NCBI RefSeq assembly: GCF_947491715.1 | Contig: NZ_CANLKR010000002.1 | Location: 124,001-188,000 of the forward strand | Direction of reading: 5' to 3' | Source of the DNA: an uncultured Shewanella sp. | GTDB lineage: Bacteria; Pseudomonadota; Gammaproteobacteria; Enterobacterales; Shewanellaceae | Length of the DNA: 64,000 bases | Part shown: one piece after another, positions 56,584 to 64,000 of the stretch | Layout: every line of letters begins with the position of its first letter | Position numbering within the stretch: position 1 is the first letter of the stretch | Made by a program: the position numbers and the translations under genes | Notes under the pieces: generated by a model | What the model was told of the DNA's origin: nothing | Seen by the model: only the letters and a program-made list of their open reading frames with translations | The model's database searches: none

Positions 56584-57219
56584 ATGTTAAAAGTAAAGCA
56601 TTGGATGATAATATCACGTTCAACACTGCTAATTGATTTATTAAAAACACGTTGGCCAGAAGAGTTCTTAATTACACTAACTTCTTTGTCCCCTGAGGAT
56701 AAAGATTACCGATTCGATGACAGTAAACTGTCTATTGTCGTTATTGATTTGTCGAGTATCGATGTTCAAGATGCGTATAAATTACAACAGAAAATTGACC
56801 GTTCACAGCGAGCAATAAGGGTAGTATTTCTTCACTTCCCCTCACAAGTCGATACGCGTTTTCTTATTCAGAAATCCATTACTGCGGGAGTATTTTATTG
56901 TGATGCTTCTTTAGACAAAATTGGCTCTGGGTTGAATGAGATAGCGGCAGGCAAAACGGTATTACCTTTTGAGTTAGAGCAGCAAAGAAAGCCGGTTAAA
57001 ACCTTATCGAATTTGTCAGAAGAATTGACGATAAGAGAGCGCGAAGTATTAAAAGCATTGCGTTTAGGCTTAACCAATATTGACATCGCAGAACAATTGT
57101 TTGTGAGTGAAAGTACAGTAAAAACACATCTTTATCATTCGTTTAGGAAAATTGGCGTATCAAGCCGTGGTGAGGCAATTGCCTGGGCGCAAGCGAATTT
57201 ACATGAGGTTAAGCAGTGA
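56584..57219 (+). CDS. csgD: curli and cellulose regulator CsgD
   Basis: CsgD is the LuxR-type master regulator that activates curli subunit genes and, through c-di-GMP synthesis, cellulose. The 211-residue product has a receiver-like N-terminal half with Asp55 (VVIDLSS) and a C-terminal helix-turn-helix, LTIREREVLKALRLGLTNIDIAEQLFVSE and STVKTHLYHSFRKIGV, nearly parallel to E. coli CsgD. Length agrees (216 in E. coli). The last codon overlaps the csgE start, so csgDEFG is an operon. Confidence 0.92.
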   Translation: MLKVKHWMIISRSTLLIDLLKTRWPEEFLITLTSLSPEDKDYRFDDSKLSIVVIDLSSIDVQDAYKLQQKIDRSQRAIRVVFLHFPSQVDTRFLIQKSITAGVFYCDASLDKIGSGLNEIAAGKTVLPFELEQQRKPVKTLSNLSEELTIREREVLKALRLGLTNIDIAEQLFVSESTVKTHLYHSFRKIGVSSRGEAIAWAQANLHEVKQ

Positions 57220-57683
57220 AAAGTTACTTAAGAGGATGCGTGTATAGCATTGTCATGATGCTTTGTTGTATGTCGAGTGTTTTAGGTAACACATTGACTA
57301 ATGAGCTGCAAAAGAATAATCAAGAGAATGGCATTGAGCCTGAAGCTAATTTAGGAGACGGTCTTATCCTCAACCGTTCGATGACCCGGTTTGGTCACCG
57401 ATTTTATCGAGAGTTTGTCATTGATTACCAAGATATTGGTGGAACGGTGACCCATGGTGGTTTGACTATCATAGAGAAGGCAACCGCCAGAGATGGTAGC
57501 TTAATCACGATTACGCATAATCGAAAAGTCATCTTTAAAACGGTGATATCGCCAGCGAATAATAATATTGATGAGCAGGCAAAAATTGCCGCCACCAAAG
57601 TGGACCAAATGTTAAAGCGTCAGCAACAACAAGCGGGTTGGGGTCAATGGCTCGATCCTGATCTGGCATCTGATGAATTTTAA
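57216..57683 (+). CDS. csgE: curli secretion specificity factor CsgE
   Basis: CsgE is the periplasmic cap and adaptor that brings subunits to the CsgG pore. The 155-residue product (129 in E. coli) has a signal peptide cut near VLG, then a roughly 25-residue N-terminal extension. The family core follows: GHRFYREFVIDYQD, GGLTIIEKATARDGSLITITHNRKVIFKT and the conserved C-terminal DPDLASDEF. It starts at GTG, overlapping csgD by four bases. Confidence 0.92.
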   Translation: MKSYLRGCVYSIVMMLCCMSSVLGNTLTNELQKNNQENGIEPEANLGDGLILNRSMTRFGHRFYREFVIDYQDIGGTVTHGGLTIIEKATARDGSLITITHNRKVIFKTVISPANNNIDEQAKIAATKVDQMLKRQQQQAGWGQWLDPDLASDEF

Positions 57684-57703
57684 TCAACTAATGAGAGGGT
57701 AAG

Positions 57704-58114
57704 ATGAAAAGATTAATGTGTTTTATTTCATACTTTGGATTGAGTTTTATCCTTATGTCTGCCAATGCGACTCAGTTGATCTATACGCCTGTTAATCCAA
57801 ACTTTGGCGGCAATCCCTTAAACGGAAATTATTTAATGGCGAATGCTTCAGCTCAAAATGATCACAATAGTCGCAACGGTTCTGGGTATGTTCCACCTAC
57901 CGCATTAGAGCGATTGTCCAGTTCATTAGAATCGAGGTTAATGACCCAATTGTTTAATGATGCTGCCAATGGTGGTGAAGGCTACCTTAAGACAGACGAT
58001 TTTGAGATTACAGTTATTAATGTCGATGGTAGTTTATCGGTGAATATCGTGGATGTGGTAACAGGTGAAACGACGGCAATTGAAGTGGGTGGTCTCACCG
58101 ACGGAGGAAGTTAA
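57704..58114 (+). CDS. csgF: curli assembly factor CsgF
   Basis: CsgF links the CsgG pore on the outside of the cell to the CsgB nucleator. The 136-residue product has a signal peptide ending ANA, and the mature N-terminus TQLIYTPVNPNFGGNPLNGN, which inserts into the CsgG barrel in the E. coli complex. The C-terminal part IYTP to VDGSLSVNIVDVVTGETT is typical. GAGAGG precedes the ATG. The stop is two bases before the csgG start. Confidence 0.95.
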   Translation: MKRLMCFISYFGLSFILMSANATQLIYTPVNPNFGGNPLNGNYLMANASAQNDHNSRNGSGYVPPTALERLSSSLESRLMTQLFNDAANGGEGYLKTDDFEITVINVDGSLSVNIVDVVTGETTAIEVGGLTDGGS

Positions 58115-58115
58115 A

Positions 58116-58970
58116 ATGAACAGATTATTGCTCTTAAGTGTTATTGTCATCATTTCAGGGTGTACTTCAACGACGAGCGAGCATTTTCCAGATGTTGAAG
58201 CTGCAAGCAGTTTAATGCCAAAAAGTGACTCTTATTATGATTTAATTGGATTGCCAGCCCCCCAAGGAGCCATGATAGCTGCAGTGTATGATTTTAGAGA
58301 TCAAACGGGGCAATATAAACCCATTCCGGCGAGTAATTTCTCAACTGCTGTGCCCCAAAGTGGAACCGCTTTTCTAGCTCAAGCATTAAACGACTCGAGC
58401 TGGTTTGTGCCTGTTGAGAGAGAGGGGTTACAAAATTTATTAACGGAGCGGAAAATAGTGAGAGCAGGGCTTAATGGGCAAGCTAATAAAATCCCTAAAC
58501 TAAATTCAGCTCAAATTTTAATGGAAGGCGGAATTGTTGCTTACGATACGAATGTGAGAACAGGTGGCGCGGGAGCACGCTTTTTAGGCATTGGCGCATC
58601 GGGTCAATTTCGCGTTGACAGTATTACTGTCAATTTAAGAGCTGTTGATATTCGCACAGGTCGCTTGTTAAGCAGTGTGACGACGACCAAAACGGTGCTA
58701 TCTAAGGAGTTATCGGCGGGGGTATTTAAGTTCGTTGATGCTCAAGAGCTGTTAGAGGGGGAGTTAGGGTATACCTCCAATGAACCTGTGAGTTTATGTG
58801 TTTCTCAAGCCATAGAGAGTGCCGTTGTTCACATGATAGCCGATGGGATCTGGAAACGCGCATGGAATTTGGCGGATCCTAGTACAGGATTAGCCAATCC
58901 CGTTTTACAAAAGTATTGGTTGGAAGCCCATGATGATTCAAGAGTCATGGAAAGAGTGAATCAAGGGTAA
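58116..58970 (+). CDS. csgG: curli secretion pore lipoprotein CsgG
   Basis: CsgG forms the nonameric outer-membrane pore for curli export. The 284-residue product has lipobox ISGC with Cys16. Signatures are MIAAVYDFRDQTGQYKP, SWFVPVEREGLQNLLTERKIVRAG, FLGIGASGQFRVDSITVNLRAVDIRTG and FKFVDAQELLEGELGYTSNEP. Length agrees with E. coli (277). The ATG at 58116 has GGAGGAAG at the right distance; an earlier frame start would run into csgF. It converges with bcsG, with only 10 bases between stops. Confidence 0.97.
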   Translation: MNRLLLLSVIVIISGCTSTTSEHFPDVEAASSLMPKSDSYYDLIGLPAPQGAMIAAVYDFRDQTGQYKPIPASNFSTAVPQSGTAFLAQALNDSSWFVPVEREGLQNLLTERKIVRAGLNGQANKIPKLNSAQILMEGGIVAYDTNVRTGGAGARFLGIGASGQFRVDSITVNLRAVDIRTGRLLSSVTTTKTVLSKELSAGVFKFVDAQELLEGELGYTSNEPVSLCVSQAIESAVVHMIADGIWKRAWNLADPSTGLANPVLQKYWLEAHDDSRVMERVNQG

Positions 58971-58980
58971 GTTTTTGACT

Positions 58981-60624
58981 TTAATCTAAGTTCTCTGTTT
59001 GGTATTCTATCCATGAGTCATCATTCAATGAAATGTAAAACGTATTTTGTATTTTCATTAAAGTTGTTGAAGCATTTTGTGCCACGATAGGCGTAATGGG
59101 TAAATCCTTTGCCAATTGCTCGACTTCAATCGTTTCAGATTGATATGTGCTGTTTTTCATTAAGTTTGAAATAAGCTTAGCGATAGCGAGATAACTTGAT
59201 GGAGCATTTATCATAAGTGGTGCATATTTCTTTTCTTGTTGATAACCAAAAAACTTTATGCCAACGGGAATGTTAATAATGGCTGGAGATGGAATTTCTC
59301 GCATGCCCGGTATTTGAAATTGATCGCCTTTAAGGTTGGCGCCATGTTCGGGTATCAAAAGCACCACCAGTTTGCGTTTAGATTGGTTTAATTGCTTAAA
59401 AAATTGGTATAAATCATCAAGTAAGTTTTTGAGCCTAAGTTGATAACTATTAATATTACTCAATGTATCAGTATTGATTATTCGATTTCCATCATGAAGT
59501 GATATTGTATTATAAAGTGCAACAATATTGTTGTTTTTTATAGAGCGTCTTTTAGACCACCATAAATTTAATACATCTTTATCACGAAAGATGATGGAGC
59601 CATCAAATGATTTTAAATAAGGGGGCAGGTGAGTTGTTTTAATGGGTTGGGTATCGAGTTTTCCATTTTCTTGTAGTTTATTTAAAAAACTATCATAAAT
59701 AGCATCATGATTGAGAAGTAAATTCTCATTGAAGCCAATTTTCTTTAAATTTTCAAACAAATAGCATTCGTTCGAAGTTGGATTTTCAAATAATTGTTCG
59801 TGGGTTTCTTGGCCGCAATTGGCCCGCAGTAATCGGATTAGTGCAGGACCGCTATAAGAAGTGGCTGAATTAAAATTGTCAAACATGATATCAAAGCTAT
59901 TGAATATAGGATGAGAGGACAATTTTGTCATCTTAAGATCATTCCAAGCCAGTGAGCAGATACTTAAAATCAGTATGTCGAAAGGCGCATTAATATTATT
60001 GTTTTCAATAGGAATGATTTTTTTTGCTTGGGAGGAAAAAAAATCATTTTTTAGTTCATTTAAGGTGACATCATTGGTTATTAAAGGCGTTGTTATATTT
60101 TCAGTAGGGGCTATTATCAGTGCATTATTGGAAGGAGTCATTTTTTGAGGAAGAGAATATTCATTGGTTAATAAAAAACTTTTTAGTGGTGTGCTAACAA
60201 AAATAAGGAGTGAGATAGTCAGTACTGTTATTTTTATATAGCGTTTCATTAAATAATAAAAGACCGATAAGGTGAAGATAGAGAGCAATAATTTTGTTGA
60301 TATGCTCCGCTTTATGATTATATAAAGGTAATCATTATCAAATTGTGATATTTGAGCAATATTATTCCACAATTGTGATATTGGAGGAAAATAAGCATCA
60401 TAATACAATAAAAAAAGGGCTAATGGGAACGCACTAACTTGTTTGATAATATTCAGTAAAGAGTGATTAATAGGCAGTAATAAAAACGCTAAAAATGAAA
60501 AATTTTCAATGGGATGGAAATCAATACTCCCTTTGAGGTAAAGAAACACTTTAATGATGAAATATAAATTCCACCAACCAATTGATAGTATAATATTATT
60601 ATGTTGTTTTTTTTGTCTTGTCAT
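58981..60624 (-). CDS. bcsG: cellulose phosphoethanolamine transferase BcsG
   Basis: BcsG moves phosphoethanolamine from phosphatidylethanolamine onto nascent cellulose in the periplasm. The 547-residue product has N-terminal membrane segments (to about residue 155) and an alkaline phosphatase-like C-terminal domain. Residues equivalent to E. coli zinc and catalytic sites are visible: Cys223 (ICSLAW), Ser258 (NSATSYSGPALIRLLRANCG), His377 (SLHDGN) and Glu426-His427 (PEHGANLKGD). It overlaps bcsF by 26 bases. Order bcsE-bcsF-bcsG is that of enterics. Confidence 0.96.
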   Translation of the reverse strand: MTRQKKQHNNIILSIGWWNLYFIIKVFLYLKGSIDFHPIENFSFLAFLLLPINHSLLNIIKQVSAFPLALFLLYYDAYFPPISQLWNNIAQISQFDNDYLYIIIKRSISTKLLLSIFTLSVFYYLMKRYIKITVLTISLLIFVSTPLKSFLLTNEYSLPQKMTPSNNALIIAPTENITTPLITNDVTLNELKNDFFSSQAKKIIPIENNNINAPFDILILSICSLAWNDLKMTKLSSHPIFNSFDIMFDNFNSATSYSGPALIRLLRANCGQETHEQLFENPTSNECYLFENLKKIGFNENLLLNHDAIYDSFLNKLQENGKLDTQPIKTTHLPPYLKSFDGSIIFRDKDVLNLWWSKRRSIKNNNIVALYNTISLHDGNRIINTDTLSNINSYQLRLKNLLDDLYQFFKQLNQSKRKLVVLLIPEHGANLKGDQFQIPGMREIPSPAIINIPVGIKFFGYQQEKKYAPLMINAPSSYLAIAKLISNLMKNSTYQSETIEVEQLAKDLPITPIVAQNASTTLMKIQNTFYISLNDDSWIEYQTENLD

Positions 60625-60808
60625 TGGCGTCTTGTTTGTTACAGGAGGTCTTTAAGTAAGAGGATATTTCAATAAAATAACGGGGTTGTTTTAAGCATCG
60701 TAGGTAGTACCTCGACATGCTAGTTACTATTTTTTTTAAACAGAAACCAATAAAAATACCAACGAATAAACTAATGCCGATGACTAGAGAAAAGTTAACC
60801 ATATTCAT
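60599..60808 (-). CDS. bcsF: small cellulose-biosynthesis membrane protein BcsF
   Basis: A 69-residue one-helix inner-membrane protein. The helix is about residues 5-28 (SLVIGISLFVGIFIGFCLKK), followed by a basic cytoplasmic tail with LRCLKQPRYFI, a match to the BcsF pattern LFFAKPRYV. In E. coli BcsF binds c-di-GMP-loaded BcsE and promotes BcsG function. It is eight bases after bcsE and overlaps bcsG. Confidence 0.88.
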   Translation of the reverse strand: MNMVNFSLVIGISLFVGIFIGFCLKKIVTSMSRYYLRCLKQPRYFIEISSYLKTSCNKQDANDKTKKTT

Positions 60809-60816
60809 ATTTTTAC

Positions 60817-62376
60817 TCAGTTTAGTGTGAGTGGTTTATTAATTGAAAATCGAACCGGATCCTTTTGGATTTCACTATGATGGGTGTTTTGTTTCAATAG
60901 CTTTCCTATTTTAATTTTCTCAGTTCTTTTAATGATAACGGGTAGCTCTGTTTTTATATCTATCACATTATCAATTATAGTATAAGAAAGGAATAAACTT
61001 TCTATGGGTATATCAAATAGTTGGTTTAATGTAGCATGTACGTCATTGAGACGGATAGCACTGAAAAAGACATAAAGGGCATGATCGCAAGCGGTTACAA
61101 TATCGCCATCTCGGTGAATGTGGCATAAATTCAGACAATGTATGGCTTTCATACTTGATAACAAAGAAAGCCTAATTAATGCAAAGCGAATACTTTCTTG
61201 TTCGGCAATAATCATGATTTTTGAGCAATAATCTTTAAAATCAGTATTTGGGATATAGCCTTTTTGATCAAAATGGTGATTAAGTTTGAGTAATTCATCT
61301 GCGCTATCTGGCAGATTGCGAGTAAAAATTTGTCCTTGTATTGATTCGACTAAGCTAACACATCGAGAAAATGACACATTGAATGGAATAATGAAATTCA
61401 CCCCCGCATTAAGGAGTCGCTTTTCATCGATATAGCGCAGAACAGAGGTTATTTCACGAATGATAATTTTAATCGCATTGCCTTTGCTTTTTCTTAAAAG
61501 ATAGCACTGTCGACTGATTGATTCTAATTCAGATATTTTTTGATAACTTAAAATAATAGTGGATGCTTGTATGGATATTGTCTCTAACAAGGTGAATAGT
61601 TCTTCATTGCTGTTGATAATATTAACATTTTTATTGAGCGTGATCTCTTTATCCAATGCCGTTGCAGTGACGTAAATACGTTCTTCATCATGATAGCGTG
61701 GATAAACACCAGAAGAGGAAATATTTTCTTTGAGGGCAATAAAATGATTTTCATTGTTGATTTTAAGGCGATAAGTTTTATCACTACTCACGCCATGCTG
61801 GTTACACCAAAAGCTAATATGGTAGTCATATCGTTCTTTATTTATTGCATTGAATGTGCAGACTCCAGAGACGTATTGATTTAGCCCCATGAGCTTATTT
61901 TTTATTGCATTACTAATTTTATTACCATAAATAATGATTTTTAGGCATATGCTATCTGTCTTAGCCCAGTTTGAAGTGTTTTTAAAGAACGAGAGCATTT
62001 GTTGGTCGTTAAGGTTGTAAAAATGATTTTCTGGAATAGAGATGATGAGGTTAGATTGTTTAGGGAAAATAATGTTTTTAAATTCATTAACTAATTGATC
62101 AATTTGAATGGTGGATTGAGAAGTGAATTTATCTAAAAACCATATGTTTTTACAATACTTTATTAGATAGGATTGATGTTTTAGTTGGTTTTCTTTTTTT
62201 AGAACAGAAAAATAATCCTCTTTATTCACAAATGAAATAAATGAATGTGTAGAGTCCATGATGGAGTTTAGGTAGATGATGCTCGTTTCTTGATTGGTAA
62301 ACAAATAGACATACTGACATTGAATATCATTCGTTTCTGCTTGTAAGTTGAGGTCAATAATCCCAGACATAGACAC
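60817..62376 (-). CDS. bcsE: c-di-GMP-binding cellulose regulator BcsE
   Basis: BcsE is a cytosolic c-di-GMP sensor that associates with the cellulose synthase. The 519-residue product agrees with E. coli length (523). A RDGD motif at 422-425 (HIHRDGDIVTACDHALYVFFS) corresponds in place and pattern to the RxGD I-site reported near 415-418 in E. coli. The N-terminal NTPase-like and REC-like regions are diverged, and recognition relies on position, length and this motif. First gene of bcsEFG, divergent from bcsRQA. Confidence 0.9.
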   Translation of the reverse strand: MSMSGIIDLNLQAETNDIQCQYVYLFTNQETSIIYLNSIMDSTHSFISFVNKEDYFSVLKKENQLKHQSYLIKYCKNIWFLDKFTSQSTIQIDQLVNEFKNIIFPKQSNLIISIPENHFYNLNDQQMLSFFKNTSNWAKTDSICLKIIIYGNKISNAIKNKLMGLNQYVSGVCTFNAINKERYDYHISFWCNQHGVSSDKTYRLKINNENHFIALKENISSSGVYPRYHDEERIYVTATALDKEITLNKNVNIINSNEELFTLLETISIQASTIILSYQKISELESISRQCYLLRKSKGNAIKIIIREITSVLRYIDEKRLLNAGVNFIIPFNVSFSRCVSLVESIQGQIFTRNLPDSADELLKLNHHFDQKGYIPNTDFKDYCSKIMIIAEQESIRFALIRLSLLSSMKAIHCLNLCHIHRDGDIVTACDHALYVFFSAIRLNDVHATLNQLFDIPIESLFLSYTIIDNVIDIKTELPVIIKRTEKIKIGKLLKQNTHHSEIQKDPVRFSINKPLTLN

Positions 62377-62544
62377 TCCTATTTAAATGATGTTTTACTT
62401 TCACCTATTTGGTTGATGAATATTGACTATACTTACTAATAAGGTTCACTATTTAATATAATAGATGACTTTTGATATTTAAATGAAAGGATCATGAAAA
62501 TGATTCATTATTGATGATCTGATTAACATCATGGAGTGATTAGA
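62377..62544. promoter_or_regulatory. divergent bcsE/bcsR promoter region
   Basis: This 168-base gap must drive both cellulose operons. A consensus TATAAT is at 62457-62462 on the plus strand, without a good -35. The sequence is very AT-rich. Confidence 0.4.
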
Positions 62545-62730
62545 TTGACAAGATTCACGGATGATATTCATACGATTTATGCTTCACTGGATTCACTAGA
62601 CCAAGACTATATTGAACTGACTGATGATGAGTTTTATCAACAAGTTAGGCACAAATGGCTTGTGTTAAGTACAAGTGATGTTTTATATGATGAAAATGGG
62701 AAACAGCCATTGACAGAGGCTGAAACATGA
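62545..62730 (+). CDS. bcsR: cellulose biosynthesis protein BcsR
   Basis: A 61-residue protein that matches the short BcsR family: DDIHTIYASLDSLDQDYIELTDDEFYQQVRHKWLVL. In E. coli BcsR stabilises BcsQ and forms the regulatory complex with it. The start is taken as TTG at 62545, because GGAG at 62533-62536 then has an eight-base spacing; a GTG at 62536 in the same frame is too close to that site. It overlaps bcsQ by four bases (ATGA). Confidence 0.85.
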   Translation: MTRFTDDIHTIYASLDSLDQDYIELTDDEFYQQVRHKWLVLSTSDVLYDENGKQPLTEAET

Positions 62731-63521
62731 TAAAGCGCATTATTATTGCGGGATTAAAAGGAGGAGAAGGAGCGACAACGATCACTGCCAACTTAGCCAT
62801 TGCTTTAGAGAAGTTGGATCAAAAAACCTTATCTATTGATTGTACCAAAATGAATTTATTGAAGTTACATTTTAGTACTCAAATTAAAATAAGCCAAGGC
62901 TGGGTTATCCATGCGATGAATAATGTTGCCTTAGATAAAGCGGCTTTTGAAAGTCCCCAAGGAGCGATGTTTTTTCCATTTGGTGATTTATCTTTCCAGC
63001 AAATGCAGGAGTTTAAAAAATCTCAAAAACAAGTGTTTAATACATTAGTTGATGAACTGATTAGAGTTGAAGAAACCTTTCAGTGGCAGTTGATTTTATT
63101 AGATAATATGATTGAAAATCAAGAGGAATATGCATGCTTACTAGATAGTTCTGATTTGATTTGTCTCGTTTTAACACCAGAACCAAGCCATTACAATTTA
63201 CTTCATCAAAAAATATTTAATCAAGAGATTAATTCTTATTTGCAACAACACTTTTCTAAAACCAAGTTTATTATTAATCAATTTCATGCTGAGTCTACAG
63301 TAAGCAGTGATTTTTTAATGGTGTTACAAAAAGAATTGAAAATGAGTTTAATACCTGTGCATTTACATTATGATCCCGCAATTGTTGAGTGTATAGCCAA
63401 CTTAACGGATATATTGAATCATGCGCCTCAAAGTTTGCTTGCCCATGATTTTCAAGCGCTAGCTTACTGGTATCTATCTTATTTTTCACCTGAAGTTCAA
63501 TCCAAATCTTTGATAATTTAA
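62727..63521 (+). CDS. bcsQ: cellulose-synthase-associated MinD-like ATPase BcsQ
   Basis: BcsQ is a SIMIBI/MinD-type ATPase needed for cellulose secretion and polar placement in enterics. The 264-residue product has the deviant Walker A GLKGGEGATTITANLA (about 9-24) with the signature Lys, Walker B QLILLDN, and PFGDLSFQQMQEF in the region parallel to E. coli PFGQLSIEEQE. The pairing with bcsR upstream and bcsA downstream is standard. Confidence 0.94.
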   Translation: MIKRIIIAGLKGGEGATTITANLAIALEKLDQKTLSIDCTKMNLLKLHFSTQIKISQGWVIHAMNNVALDKAAFESPQGAMFFPFGDLSFQQMQEFKKSQKQVFNTLVDELIRVEETFQWQLILLDNMIENQEEYACLLDSSDLICLVLTPEPSHYNLLHQKIFNQEINSYLQQHFSKTKFIINQFHAESTVSSDFLMVLQKELKMSLIPVHLHYDPAIVECIANLTDILNHAPQSLLAHDFQALAYWYLSYFSPEVQSKSLII

Positions 63522-63530
63522 GGACCTAAG

Positions 63531-64000
63531 GTGATATTTCATCCACGCATTGTGAAACGTATTAAACGACAAATACAAGCCTATGAAATGCACTATCAGC
63601 ATGATTCGAGTATATTGGGAAAGGTGGGGTTGTGGATTTGGTTGTCTTTTTGTTTGTTTTTCTTGCAACCAAAAGTAGCGGGTGTAGCGAGTTGGCGCTT
63701 GCTTTTACATTATTACCCAAATATTAATTTTTGTTCTCCTAATGTGTTAGATCTACTCCGATTTATCATTCAATCTTTTTGGTTAATGATAGTCAAACAA
63801 GATTGGCAAGAAGGAAAGATTTTTAACTGGAAAACTTGGTTGAAAGCATTGGCGACTATTTTTCATCTGCCGTTATATTTTGTTCGTCATAGAATTGATA
63901 TGCTTTTTCAGAAAAAAACATTTTTTGAACGGAAAGTCAGTCAATTAACGTTAAAATGGGAGCATCATAATCAATTCGTCCAGTATGCACATTCTATAAT
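63531..64000 (+). CDS. bcsA: cellulose synthase catalytic subunit BcsA, 5' part
   Basis: The frame opens at GTG 63531, with AAGGAC just upstream, and runs off the right edge after 156 codons. The visible part is the N-terminal extension, before the glycosyltransferase domain. YYPNINFCSPNVLDLLRFIIQSFWLMI matches LYPHINASRPRPLDPVRYLI of E. coli BcsA, and one hydrophobic helix (about 28-50) is visible. The catalytic DxD and QxxRW motifs and PilZ domain would lie beyond the window. Confidence 0.93.
   Translation, partial: MIFHPRIVKRIKRQIQAYEMHYQHDSSILGKVGLWIWLSFCLFFLQPKVAGVASWRLLLHYYPNINFCSPNVLDLLRFIIQSFWLMIVKQDWQEGKIFNWKTWLKALATIFHLPLYFVRHRIDMLFQKKTFFERKVSQLTLKWEHHNQFVQYAHSI

Overview
This AT-rich window (about 40% G+C by eye) comes from a marine-type gammaproteobacterium. 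The genes read most like Shewanellaceae or a close Alteromonadales relative. The best support is gene order: rne, rluC, maf, yceD, rpmF, plsX, fabH, fabD, fabG, acpP, fabF, and later bioA back-to-back with bioB-F-C-D followed by htpX. That assignment is an inference from order and protein similarity, not a database result. No tRNA, rRNA, CRISPR array or intact insertion sequence was seen.

Layout. 1-4.4 kb: a gene tail, about 800 bases without a gene, a small membrane protein, a YceI lipoprotein and glpD with GlpR-like half-sites upstream. 4.4-13 kb: an M28 peptidase, dgkA, an exported ATP-dependent DNA ligase overlapping a low-molecular-weight phosphatase, an RbgA/YlqF-type GTPase, a 2-oxoglutarate oxygenase, msrB-msrA and a SulP anion transporter. 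13-26.5 kb: rne divergent from rluC, then maf, and the yceD-rpmF-plsX-fabHDG-acpP-fabF block for ribosomal protein L32 and fatty acid and phospholipid synthesis, ending in a thioesterase. 26.5-34 kb: cdd, sbcB, rlmA, a cold-shock gene with a long leader, a DUF2057 protein, corA, DUF3135 and a second oxygenase. 34-48 kb: phoQ-phoP, an orphan periplasmic binding protein, an unrecognised gene, an amidohydrolase, a GST-like protein, trhO, an SGNH lipoprotein, a SEC-C protein, a neutral ceramidase, and an AraC regulator divergent from an EamA exporter. 48-55 kb: the complete late biotin pathway (bioA, bioBFCD) and htpX.

The right end (55.3-64 kb) is the most striking part. It is a contiguous biofilm-matrix locus joining a curli module (csgB-like nucleator, csgD regulator, csgE, csgF, csgG) to an E. 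coli-type cellulose module (bcsG-bcsF-bcsE on the minus strand, divergent from bcsR-bcsQ-bcsA). The csgG and bcsG genes converge with only 10 bases between them. BcsG would add phosphoethanolamine to cellulose. No csgA (major subunit) or csgC is visible, so either the major amyloid lies elsewhere or the CsgB-like protein does both jobs.

Other points worth attention: two independent cases of duplicated 3' gene ends (SulP, and the eamA/bioA junction, where a decayed bioA tail lies beside the intact gene); a promoter that would make yceD almost leaderless; tandem 21-bp-period operator-like repeats between the AraC gene and its divergent exporter; a possible pseudoknot before the unrecognised 38.1 kb gene; and a perfect 14-bp hairpin between rne and rluC.
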